Assembly (NCBI RefSeq): GCF_029873215.1
Contig: NZ_CP123620.1
Location: 3,038,001 to 3,102,000 of the forward strand
Length of the DNA: 64,000 nt
DNA from: Nocardioides sp. BP30
Lineage (GTDB): Bacteria; Actinomycetota; Actinomycetes; Propionibacteriales; Nocardioidaceae
Direction: 5' to 3'
The notes beneath the pieces were generated by a model. It was given only the letters and a program-made list of their open reading frames with translations, was not told the origin of the DNA and made no database searches. Positions within the stretch are counted from its first letter, which is position 1, and each line of letters begins with the position of its first letter. Positions 35,558 through 45,318 of the stretch are shown here, piece after piece. The position numbers and the translations under genes are program-made.

Positions 35558-37647
35558 CGCACGCCTTCCTGGTGGTGGACGGGTCGGGCTTGAAGGGGCA
35601 GACCGCGGGTCCACAGCCGGATGCCGTGGAGCCGGATCAGGAGGGCGTCGCGGAGACCGGCGAGGCCGGCGGCGCGCGCTGCCGCGCTCCCCGGCGCGAC
35701 CCGGCGGCCGCTCAGCGAGGCGCTGAACGGTGCGCCGCCGGCGGTGCGCAGCCGCACCGCGATGTCGAGCCGATCGGTCGGCACGGGCGCTCGGACGTCG
35801 TACTCTCCGTCGACGCCGTGGAAGGGCGAGACGTACATCTGCTTGGCCAGCGGCTCCTGCCGCTCGGGGTCGAGTAGGTAGGCATGCCGGTCGCCGTAGG
35901 TGTTGTGCACCTCCACGACGGTGGCCAGCGGGCTGCCGTCCTCGCGGTGGCACCAGAACACGCTGATCGGGTTGAAGCAGAAGCCGAATGCCCGCGGGTG
36001 CGCCGCGAGCAGCACCCGACCCTGACCCAGGACGACGTCGTGCCGGGCGAGGAAGCGGGTGAGGTTCTCCCGCACGCTGAGCGCCGGGTCGCCGAGGTGG
36101 TCGCGCGGCTCGATGCTGCCGCGCCACCACGCCCGCCACCGGTCGCGACGGGTGCGCGTCGGGGGCAGCCGGTCGAGGTCGACCACCCAGAGGTTGGAAC
36201 GGTGCACGAACTCCCGGCGCCACGGCGTACGGCGCAGATGCCGCACCGTGGTGGCGTACACGACCGGATCGACCGGATCGACCGGCTCCGGCCGGGAAAC
36301 GGGCTCCTCGGTGGCAGCTGTCGGGGACCCGGGCGCCGCGGCTGCGGAGCCCCCGGGTGCGGGGGCGAGCCGCACCGGCGTGGTGAAGCCGAGCCGGTGC
36401 GCCGCCTCCAGCCCCGACCGGGCACCGTCCTCGTGGAAACCCCAGCCGTGGTAGGCGCCGGCGAACGCGACCCTCGGCGTCTCGATCTCGGGCAGTCGCG
36501 CCTGCGCGGCGACCGACTCCGGCGTGTAGAGGGGGTGCTCGTAGGACATCCGGTCGATCACGGTGGCGGGGTCGACCAGGTCCTCCCCACCGAGCGTGAC
36601 CAGGTAGTGGACGTCGGTGTCGAGGCGCTGGAGCCGGGTCAGGTCGTAGGTGACGACCACCGGTCCCTCCTCGTCGCGGACGCGCCGGAAGTTCCACGAG
36701 GACCAGGCGCCTCGGGCCTGGGGCAGTAGCGAGGTGTCGGTGTGCAGAAGCGCGCTGTTGCTGGAGTAGCCCATCGCGCCGAGCACTTCGCGCTGCAGCG
36801 CGGTGGGATCGGGCAGCATCGCCAGTGCCTGGCCCGGGTGGGCGGCGATGATGACGGCGTCGTACTCCTGGGCGGTGCCGTCCTGGGTGCGCACACGCAC
36901 GCCGCCGCTGTGCTCGCGCACCTCGGCGACGGGCGACCCGAGCCTGATCTCGTCCAGCCGCTCGGCGATCCTGCGCACGTACTCCCGCGAGCCGCCCGTC
37001 ACCGTCCGCCAGGTCGGGCTGCCCGTGATGGAGAGCATGCCGTGGTGCTGCAGGAAGCGGAACAGGTAGCGAGCCGGGTAGGCGGTCGCCACCCGGGGGT
37101 CACACGACCACACCGCCGCGACCAGCGGCTCCATGAAGTCGCGGACGAACCGCGCCGAGAAGCCGCCCTCGGCCAGGAAGGCGGCCAGCGTCTGGTCGGC
37201 ACCGCCCGGTGACGCGTCGTCGGCCGCGAGAAGAGTGCGCGCGCGACGGTGGAAGCGCGGGATCTCGGAGAGCATCCGCAGGTGACCGCTGTCGGTGAGC
37301 CGGGCCGCGGTCGGGAAGATCCCCCGCAGCCCGCGGGCGCCGGCCCACTCCACGCCGCGGCGCGGGTCGCTGATCGACATCGACATCTCGGACGCCTGGG
37401 TGGCAACCCCCAACTCGTCGAAGATGCGGGTCAGCACCGGGTAGGTGCGCAGGTTGTGCACGATGAAGCCGGTGTCGATCGCGAGGGTGCGTCCGCCCTC
37501 GTGCACCTCGTGGGTGTCGGCGTGCCCACCCAGTCGGTCCGCGGCCTCGTACAGGGTCACCTCGGCCGCGACGCGGCACTCGTAGGCAGCCACGAGTCCC
37601 GCCACGCCCGAGCCGATCACGGCTACGCGCGCCCGCGTGTGATGCAT
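35554..37647 (-). CDS. FAD-dependent amine-oxidase-like protein fused to DUF1365
   Basis: A 697-residue two-domain protein. Residues 1-425 form an FAD/NAD(P)-binding amine-oxidase-type flavoprotein (VAVIGSGVAGLVAAYE, ADRLGGHADTHEV, and a late FAGAYHGWGFHEDGARSG). An Ala/Pro/Glu linker (about 430-465) joins a complete DUF1365 domain (VYATTVRHLRRTPWRREFVHRSNL..., FGFCFNPISVFWCHRE, KQMYVSPFHGVDGEYDV). In M. tuberculosis these are separate neighbours, Rv0449c and Rv0448c. GGAGGAA lies 4 nt before the ATG. It leads the lipid operon and a SigK-like promoter lies about 50 bp upstream. The reaction is unknown; desaturation or oxidation of acyl chains is plausible. Confidence 0.9.
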   Translation of the reverse strand: MHHTRARVAVIGSGVAGLVAAYECRVAAEVTLYEAADRLGGHADTHEVHEGGRTLAIDTGFIVHNLRTYPVLTRIFDELGVATQASEMSMSISDPRRGVEWAGARGLRGIFPTAARLTDSGHLRMLSEIPRFHRRARTLLAADDASPGGADQTLAAFLAEGGFSARFVRDFMEPLVAAVWSCDPRVATAYPARYLFRFLQHHGMLSITGSPTWRTVTGGSREYVRRIAERLDEIRLGSPVAEVREHSGGVRVRTQDGTAQEYDAVIIAAHPGQALAMLPDPTALQREVLGAMGYSSNSALLHTDTSLLPQARGAWSSWNFRRVRDEEGPVVVTYDLTRLQRLDTDVHYLVTLGGEDLVDPATVIDRMSYEHPLYTPESVAAQARLPEIETPRVAFAGAYHGWGFHEDGARSGLEAAHRLGFTTPVRLAPAPGGSAAAAPGSPTAATEEPVSRPEPVDPVDPVVYATTVRHLRRTPWRREFVHRSNLWVVDLDRLPPTRTRRDRWRAWWRGSIEPRDHLGDPALSVRENLTRFLARHDVVLGQGRVLLAAHPRAFGFCFNPISVFWCHREDGSPLATVVEVHNTYGDRHAYLLDPERQEPLAKQMYVSPFHGVDGEYDVRAPVPTDRLDIAVRLRTAGGAPFSASLSGRRVAPGSAAARAAGLAGLRDALLIRLHGIRLWTRGLPLQARPVHHQEGVR

Positions 37648-37694
37648 CCGTTCCTCCGCGCTCCCTGGGGACCCGTCGTGGGCTCTCATGCGTT

Positions 37695-37721
37695 CTTCGG
37701 GGCCGCGGCGGATCCGGATGG
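37695..37721 (-). promoter_or_regulatory. SigK-like promoter of the lipid operon
   Basis: Read on the minus strand, CCATCC (37716-37721) is followed after 15 bp by CCGAAG (37695-37700). The fasciclin-sigK promoter candidate has the same spacing and nearly the same hexamers. From memory, mycobacterial SigK promoters are of CCATCC...CGAAT type. Transcription would start about 40 bp before the ATG at 37647. Confidence 0.6.
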
Positions 37722-37725
37722 GTGG

Positions 37726-37753
37726 CGATCCGATACGACTTCCGGCTCCGAAC
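37726..37753 (+). promoter_or_regulatory. Possible SigK-like promoter of the molybdoenzyme gene
   Basis: CGATCC (37726-37731) and CCGAAC (37748-37753) are separated by 16 bp, each one base off the elements at 39391. The -10-like element ends 7 bp before the ATG at 37761, consistent with a leaderless transcript. It overlaps the region of the opposite-strand promoter. Confidence 0.4.
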
Positions 37754-37760
37754 ACCCTCC

Positions 37761-39383
37761 ATGAGCAACGAGCCGGCCGGCCATCAGTACCCACCGCCGC
37801 TTCTCCCAGCACCGCCCCGACCCGCGGGTCGGCGGCGCGGGGCGTTCGCCACGGCGCTGTGGCTGCTCGTGGGGCCCGTCACCGGCGGCCTCGGGCTCGC
37901 GGCCGGCCATCTCGTCGCCGCCCTCACGACCCCGGCCGCCTCACCGGTGCTCGCGGTCGGCTCCACGGTGATCGACCGTACCCCGACATCGCTCAAAGAG
38001 TGGGCGATCGCCCACTTCGGCACCCACGACAAGACCATCCTGGTCGGCTCGGTGCTGGTGGTGGTGCTCCTGCTCTCCACGGCCGTCGGCCCCCTCGCCC
38101 GCCGGCGCGCGGTGTACGGCGCGGCAGCCCTCGTGCTGCTCGCCGGCATCGCCGCCGCCTGCGCGCTGCGGCGTCCGGAGGCCTCGGCCGGCGCCGCCGT
38201 GCCGAGCCTGGTGGCGGGTGTCGTGGCGGTGCTCGCCCTCATGCTGGTGCTGCGACTGCAGGCGCGGCATGTCCGCCCCTCCTCGACCGGGGAGGCGGTC
38301 GGGGGCGGGCAGACACGCGGCCCGCGCTCCTCCCGGCGGACCCTCGTCGTCCTCGGCGCGCTGGCTGCGCTCGCCGCGGCGCTCGGCGAGACGGGTCGCC
38401 TGGTGATCGCGCGCCGGGCGCGAGCCGAGGATGTCACGCTGCCGGCCCCGGCGGAGCCGGCGCCGGCGTTCCCGGCCGGCATCGACCGCACCGTCCCCGG
38501 CATCACCGCCTTCCGCACGCCGGCCAGCAGGTTCTACCGCGTGGACACCCGCCTCGACGTGCCGGTGGTCGACAGCGACGGCTGGTCCCTGCGCATCGAC
38601 GGCGACGTCGCCCGGCCCTTCGAGATCGACTACCGCGAGCTCCTGGCGATGCCGATGATCGAGCGCGACATCACCCTGACCTGCGTCTCCAACAGCGTCG
38701 GCGGCCCGTACGTCGGTGGCGCGCGCTGGCTCGGGGTGCGCCTCAGCGATCTGCTCGAGCGGGCAGGGGTCGGCCACTCCGCCGACCAGATCCTGAGCAC
38801 CGATTTCGCCGGCATGACGATCAGCACCCCGCTGGCCCTGGCGACCGACGGCCGCGACGCCATGGTCGCCGTCGGCATGAACGGCGCACCGCTCCCCCGC
38901 GCCCACGGATTCCCGGCCCGGTTGGTGATCCCCGGTCTGTACGGCTTCATCAGCGCCACCAAGTGGGTGACCAGGCTGACGCTGACCACCTACGCGCAGC
39001 ACAGCGCCTACTGGACCGACCGCGGCTGGGCCACCGATGCACCGATCAAGATCTCGAGCCGGATCGACACCCCGCGACCGCTGGCCAGCGTCAAGCGCGG
39101 CGACCAGGTGCTCGGCGGCGTCGCCTGGGCCCAGCAGAACGGCGGTGTGGCCAAGGTGGAGGTCAGCATCGACGGCGGACCCTGGACGGCCGCGCACCTC
39201 GGACCCTCGGCCGGCAACGACTACTGGCGGCAGTGGTACGCCCCGTGGCGGGCCACTCCGGGCACGCACACGCTGGCCTGCCGCGTCGTCGACGGGGCGG
39301 GTCAGACCCAGACGCCGGTGCGGGCCGAGCCGTTCCCGTCCGGCGCCAGCGGCGTGCAGACGATCACCGTGAGTGTGGCGTGA
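37761..39383 (+). CDS. Membrane-anchored sulfite-oxidase-family molybdoenzyme
   Basis: A 540-residue protein. The first 250 residues hold about five transmembrane segments. The extracytoplasmic molybdopterin-binding domain starts near GITAFRTPASRFYRVDT and contains the cofactor cysteine in LTCVSNSVGG and the ARWLGVRLSDLLE and RLVIPGLYGFISATKWV segments. A C-terminal Ig-like dimerisation domain (AWAQQNGGVAKVEVSIDGG) follows. The family oxidises or reduces small sulfur or nitrogen compounds; the substrate here is unknown. The start is ATG 37761, matching a leaderless promoter. It stands between the lipid operon and the fasciclin-sigK-rskA genes, ending 83 bp before the fasciclin start. Confidence 0.88.
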   Translation: MSNEPAGHQYPPPLLPAPPRPAGRRRGAFATALWLLVGPVTGGLGLAAGHLVAALTTPAASPVLAVGSTVIDRTPTSLKEWAIAHFGTHDKTILVGSVLVVVLLLSTAVGPLARRRAVYGAAALVLLAGIAAACALRRPEASAGAAVPSLVAGVVAVLALMLVLRLQARHVRPSSTGEAVGGGQTRGPRSSRRTLVVLGALAALAAALGETGRLVIARRARAEDVTLPAPAEPAPAFPAGIDRTVPGITAFRTPASRFYRVDTRLDVPVVDSDGWSLRIDGDVARPFEIDYRELLAMPMIERDITLTCVSNSVGGPYVGGARWLGVRLSDLLERAGVGHSADQILSTDFAGMTISTPLALATDGRDAMVAVGMNGAPLPRAHGFPARLVIPGLYGFISATKWVTRLTLTTYAQHSAYWTDRGWATDAPIKISSRIDTPRPLASVKRGDQVLGGVAWAQQNGGVAKVEVSIDGGPWTAAHLGPSAGNDYWRQWYAPWRATPGTHTLACRVVDGAGQTQTPVRAEPFPSGASGVQTITVSVA

Positions 39384-39390
39384 GTCGCAC

Positions 39391-39417
39391 CCATCCATCG
39401 GCGTACCTGCTCCGAAT
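39391..39417 (+). promoter_or_regulatory. SigK-like promoter of fasciclin-sigK-rskA
   Basis: CCATCC (39391-39396), 15 bp, CCGAAT (39412-39417), about 50 bp before the fasciclin ATG. This is the best match in the window to the mycobacterial SigK promoters that drive mpt83 and mpt70. It would place sigK under its own control. Confidence 0.65.
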
Positions 39418-39466
39418 CACTGCCAGAACCTCGTACCCGAGCTCGACTCACCTGGAAGGCATCACC

Positions 39467-40150
39467 ATGAAGATCTCCACCCTGCGTCGCTCCGGCACCG
39501 TCCTCGCCACCGCCGCCGTCCTCGGCCTCGGTCTGACCGCCTGCGGCAGCAACGACAACACCGCTGCCACCGACAGCACCGCGAGCTCGAGCTCGATGAG
39601 CTCGATGGACTCCAGCTCGATGGGCGCGAGCTCGATGGACTCCAGCTCGGCCGCGACCGGCATGACGAACGCCGGCTCGCAGACGTTCGGCCCCGGCTGC
39701 TCCTCGATCCCGACCAGCGGCGCCGGCTCCTTCGACGGCATGGTCAAGGACCCGGTGGCGACGGCGGCGAGCAACAACCCGCTGCTCAGCACGCTGGTCA
39801 CAGCCGTCGGCAAGGCCGGCCTGGTCGACACGCTCAACGGCGCCGATGGCCTGACGGTCTTCGCCCCCACCAACGACGCCTTCGCCAAGCTGCCCAAGGC
39901 GACGCTGAAGAAGGTCCTGGCCAACAAGAAGATGCTCACCGCCATCCTCACCCACCACGTCGTGGCCGGCCAGCTCGACCCGACCAAGGTCGTCGGCACC
40001 CAGACCACCCTCGACAAGGACACGGTGACGGTGAAGGGCGACACCAACGGCATGACCGTCGATGGTGCGAAGGTGTTGTGTGGCAACATCCCCACCGCGA
40101 ACGCGACCGTCTACGTCATCGACTCGGTGCTCATGCCCAAGGGCATGTGA
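39467..40150 (+). CDS. Fasciclin-domain lipoprotein (MPT83/MPT70-like)
   Basis: A 227-residue lipoprotein: signal MKISTLRRSGTVLATAAVLG, lipobox LTAC, a low-complexity Ser/Met/Asp linker (residues 35-65), then a single FAS1 domain (TLVTAVGKAGLVDTLNGADG, LTVFAPTNDAFAKLP, ILTHHVVAGQL, TANATVYVIDSVLMPKGM). In M. tuberculosis the related MPT83 and MPT70 are the dominant SigK-dependent antigens, thought to act in adhesion or envelope structure. GGAAGG lies upstream of the ATG. A SigK-like promoter precedes it and sigK follows 27 bp after the stop, so this is probably the main output of the sigma factor. Confidence 0.92.
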   Translation: MKISTLRRSGTVLATAAVLGLGLTACGSNDNTAATDSTASSSSMSSMDSSSMGASSMDSSSAATGMTNAGSQTFGPGCSSIPTSGAGSFDGMVKDPVATAASNNPLLSTLVTAVGKAGLVDTLNGADGLTVFAPTNDAFAKLPKATLKKVLANKKMLTAILTHHVVAGQLDPTKVVGTQTTLDKDTVTVKGDTNGMTVDGAKVLCGNIPTANATVYVIDSVLMPKGM

Positions 40151-40177
40151 CGCCAGCCTGACGAGGATCGAGGAGAG

Positions 40178-40783
40178 ATGAGCGACCTCAGGCCTGTGCC
40201 GGGCGGCGCCCCCGAGGAGGGGGTGCCGTCCGGCCCCGACCTGGCCGCACTGCTGCGCCGCTCGGCGCGCGGCGACGAGAGCGCCTTCGCCGAGGTGTAC
40301 GACGCCGTCTCGGCCAAGGTGTACGGCCTGGCCGTGCGGGTGGTCAGGGACCCGGCGCAGGCCGAGGAGGTCGCTCAGGAGTCGTTCCTCGAGGTCTGGC
40401 GGATGGCATCGCGGTTCGACCCCGACCGGGGCAGCCCGATGGCCTGGATCCTCACCATCGTCCACCGTCGGGCGGTCGACCGGGTGCGTTCGGCCGAGTC
40501 GGCCACCCGCCGCGACGCGGTCTACCACGACCGCAACCGGTCGGTCAGCCACGACGAGACAGCCGAGGCCGCGACGGCCTCGCTGGAGGCGCACCGGGTC
40601 CGGTCCGCTCTGGCGACGCTCACCGAGGTCCAGCGCGAGGCGGTCGAGCTGGCCTACCTGCAGGGCTACACCCATACCGAGATAGCCCGGACGCTCGATC
40701 TGCCGATCGGCACCGCCAAGACCAGGATCAGGGACGGCCTGATCAGACTACGAGACACGATGGGAGTGGGGAGCGGACGATGA
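40178..40783 (+). CDS. sigK: ECF sigma factor, SigK type
   Basis: A 201-residue group IV sigma factor. Region 2 (AFAEVYDAVSAKVYGLAVRVVRDPAQAEEVAQESF, then VWRMASRFDPDRGSPMAWIL) recognises the -10 element. Region 4 (LTEVQREAVELAYLQGYTHTEIA...GTAKTRIRDGLIRLRD) recognises the -35. Neighbour context (RskA-type anti-sigma gene with ATGA overlap, fasciclin lipoprotein upstream, UfaA1/DUF1365/DUF1295 operon) identifies it as the SigK lineage rather than SigE or SigH. GAGGAGAG precedes the ATG. It is probably held inactive by the downstream membrane anti-sigma factor. Confidence 0.92.
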   Translation: MSDLRPVPGGAPEEGVPSGPDLAALLRRSARGDESAFAEVYDAVSAKVYGLAVRVVRDPAQAEEVAQESFLEVWRMASRFDPDRGSPMAWILTIVHRRAVDRVRSAESATRRDAVYHDRNRSVSHDETAEAATASLEAHRVRSALATLTEVQREAVELAYLQGYTHTEIARTLDLPIGTAKTRIRDGLIRLRDTMGVGSGR

Positions 40784-41493
40784 GCACTGACATCCACGCC
40801 CTGTCGGGCGCCTATGCCATCGACGCCCTCGACGACGAGGAGCGGGCCGACTTCGAGCGTCACCTCGCCGACTGCCCGACCTGCCAGGCCGAGGTCGACG
40901 GGCTGCGCGAGGCGGCCACGACCCTCGCCGAGCTGCACACGGCGGAGCCTCCCGCGGCGCTGCGCCAGCACGTGCTGGACAGCATCCGGGTCGTCCGCCC
41001 CCTGCCGCCGGTCGTCGAACCCATCAGGCGCTCCGCCACCGGCGTACGGCGCCGGTGGATCGGGCTCGTCGCCGCGGCCGTTGTCGCGATCGCGCTCGGT
41101 GGTGCAGTCTGGCACCCGTGGACGAACCCTGCCGAGCAGCCGGAGTCAGGTGTGCTGGCGCAGATCGAGCGGGCTCCCGACGTCCAGCGCTTCACCACCC
41201 ACGGCCCGGGCAACGCCACCGTCACCGTCTACCGCTCGGTCTCGCTGAACGAGGCCGCGGTCGAGGCCCACGATCTGGGCCAGGCCCCGGACGGGAAGGT
41301 CTACCAGGTCTGGCTGCAGAACACCGCTGGCGCGATGGTCCCGGCCGGCTTCCTGGCACCAGGCACCAGCACCGCTACCGCTCTCAATGGCGATGCCTCC
41401 GCCGCCGAGGGCGCCGGCATCACCGTCGAGCCGGCCGGTGGCTCACCGGCACCGACCTCGGATCCGGTCGCGCTGGTGGCCTTCACCACCTGA
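40780..41493 (+). CDS. rskA: Anti-sigma-K factor RskA
   Basis: A 237-residue membrane protein. The N-terminal anti-sigma domain has a HxxxCxxC motif (RHLADCPTC) near residue 30. One transmembrane segment (about residues 92-111, IGLVAAAVVAIALGGAVW) and an extracytoplasmic RskA domain (VYRSVSLNEAAVEAHDLGQAPDGKVYQVWLQ) follow. It would bind SigK at the membrane until regulated proteolysis releases it. Overlapping ATGA codons couple it to sigK. In M. tuberculosis complex, rskA changes control MPT70/83 levels, so this pair probably controls the whole locus. Confidence 0.9.
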   Translation: MSTDIHALSGAYAIDALDDEERADFERHLADCPTCQAEVDGLREAATTLAELHTAEPPAALRQHVLDSIRVVRPLPPVVEPIRRSATGVRRRWIGLVAAAVVAIALGGAVWHPWTNPAEQPESGVLAQIERAPDVQRFTTHGPGNATVTVYRSVSLNEAAVEAHDLGQAPDGKVYQVWLQNTAGAMVPAGFLAPGTSTATALNGDASAAEGAGITVEPAGGSPAPTSDPVALVAFTT

Positions 41494-41502
41494 CCAGACC
41501 GG

Positions 41503-41544
41503 GCGGTGCCCTGATGGCGGTGCCCTGATGGCGGTGCGCTGATG
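41503..41544 (+). repeat. Three 14-bp tandem repeats forming overlapping mini-ORFs before the cyclase start
   Basis: The unit GCGGTGCCCTGATG occurs twice exactly (41503, 41517) and once with one change (41531). Each carries TGATG, so four-codon frames Met-Ala-Val-Pro or Met-Ala-Val-Arg start at 41514 and 41528. The stop of each overlaps the start of the next, ending at the cyclase ATG (41542). Confidence 0.85.
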
Positions 41545-42390
41545 GCGCTGTTCTGGGCGCTGGCGCTCGCGCTGGTGGCCGCCCTGGTCGCCGTCCTCCT
41601 CGGAGCCGGCGTGGCGCTGCGGCGGCGCGACACCGAGCTCGTCGCGGCGCGCGCCCGTATCGCCGAGTTGGAGTCGGCGGTGCTGCGACTCGAGGCGACG
41701 GCGGACGGCGATCGGTCGGACCCCCGCGCGGTCCGGGTCGCCCGGACCGCCGCCCGCGCCGTGGTCGGCACGGCCGGGAGATGGCGCGAAGGCGGCGTCA
41801 GCGGTCTGGTGGCCGCCTCGCTGGACGATCTCGCCCGACTCGTCACCGAGGACCGGATCGAGATCGAGCGGGTCGCCACGCCTGACGGCACCGTGACGGT
41901 GCTCTTCTCCGACATCGTCGACTCCACGGCCCGCAACGAGCTGCTCGGCGACAGGCGCTGGCTCGGGGTGCTCCACGCCCACGACACGGTGGTCCGTCGC
42001 GAGGTCGAGGCCCGCCGCGGCCACGTGGTGAAGTCCCAGGGCGACGGCTACATGGTCGTCTTCCCCGACGCGCTCGCCGGGGTGCGGGCGGCGCTCGCGA
42101 TCCAGGAACGCCTTCCCGCCGCTCGCCGACTGCGCCGGGCCGACATCCACGTCCGGATCGGCCTCCACACCGGCCGTGTCCTCTCCCACGACGGCGACTA
42201 CTTCGGTCGCAACGTGGCCCTCGCCGCGCGGGTCGCAGCGCACGGGGCCGCCGACGACGTCCTGGTCAGCGACGCCGTCCGCGATGTCATCGCCCACGCG
42301 CCGGGCCTCACCCTCGAGCTCCGCAGCACCACCGAGCTCAAGGGCCTCGCCGGCGAGCACCGGCTCTGGTCGGTCGCCGCCCTCGCCTGA
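41542..42390 (+). CDS. Membrane-anchored class III nucleotide cyclase-like protein
   Basis: A 282-residue protein with one N-terminal transmembrane segment (residues 3-25), a short coiled region, and a class III adenylate/guanylate cyclase domain from about residue 112. Both metal aspartates are visible (VLFSDIVDST and SQGDGYMVVF) and the base-binding lysine precedes the second. The usual transition-state asparagine (VNxAAR) reads VALAAR, so activity may be altered. It lies 48 bp after rskA behind three overlapping mini-ORFs, so its translation may depend on re-initiation and be tied to the sigK transcript. Confidence 0.85.
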   Translation: MALFWALALALVAALVAVLLGAGVALRRRDTELVAARARIAELESAVLRLEATADGDRSDPRAVRVARTAARAVVGTAGRWREGGVSGLVAASLDDLARLVTEDRIEIERVATPDGTVTVLFSDIVDSTARNELLGDRRWLGVLHAHDTVVRREVEARRGHVVKSQGDGYMVVFPDALAGVRAALAIQERLPAARRLRRADIHVRIGLHTGRVLSHDGDYFGRNVALAARVAAHGAADDVLVSDAVRDVIAHAPGLTLELRSTTELKGLAGEHRLWSVAALA

Positions 42391-42431
42391 ACCGACCGGC
42401 CCCGCCCGGTGCCCCCGGCGGCACGACGCAG

Positions 42432-42462
42432 CGAGGGCCGGCCTCCAGGAGACCGACCCTCG
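42432..42462. terminator. Possible hairpin between cyclase and katG
   Basis: CGAGGG (42432-42437) pairs with CCCTCG (42457-42462), and an inner CTCC/GGAG pair extends the fold. It lies between convergent genes. It is weaker than the other terminators here. Confidence 0.4.
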
Positions 42463-42480
42463 TGCGCGGAGATCCTCAGA

Positions 42481-45179
<2,699 letters not shown>

Positions 45180-45186
45180 GGCCGCG

Positions 45187-45217
45187 AGTCTTCCCCGCAA
45201 TCTTGAAAGAGTCAAGA
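45187..45217 (-). promoter_or_regulatory. furA-katG promoter with Fur-type operator
   Basis: On the minus strand TTGACT (45210-45215) and AAGACT (45187-45192) are 17 bp apart. A perfect inverted repeat TCTTGA-5-TCAAGA (45201-45217) overlaps the -35. The arrangement matches the autoregulated furA promoters described in mycobacteria. Confidence 0.7.
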
Positions 45218-45258
45218 AAACTTCGACGGCGCGCCGCCCACATTTCGTTGAATCCCAG

Positions 45259-45285
45259 GGAACCGACCGACCGACTCGCTGCGTC
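45259..45285 (+). promoter_or_regulatory. ECF-type promoter of the SigE-family sigma gene
   Basis: GGAACC (45259-45264), 17 bp, CGTC (45282-45285): the classic ECF sigma pattern. It lies 34 bp before the ATG of an ECF sigma gene, suggesting autoregulation. An inverted repeat CTGTC-A-GACAG follows just downstream. Confidence 0.6.
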
Positions 45286-45318
45286 GTACTGTCAGACAGC
45301 GTTCAGGGAGGGGCGGGG

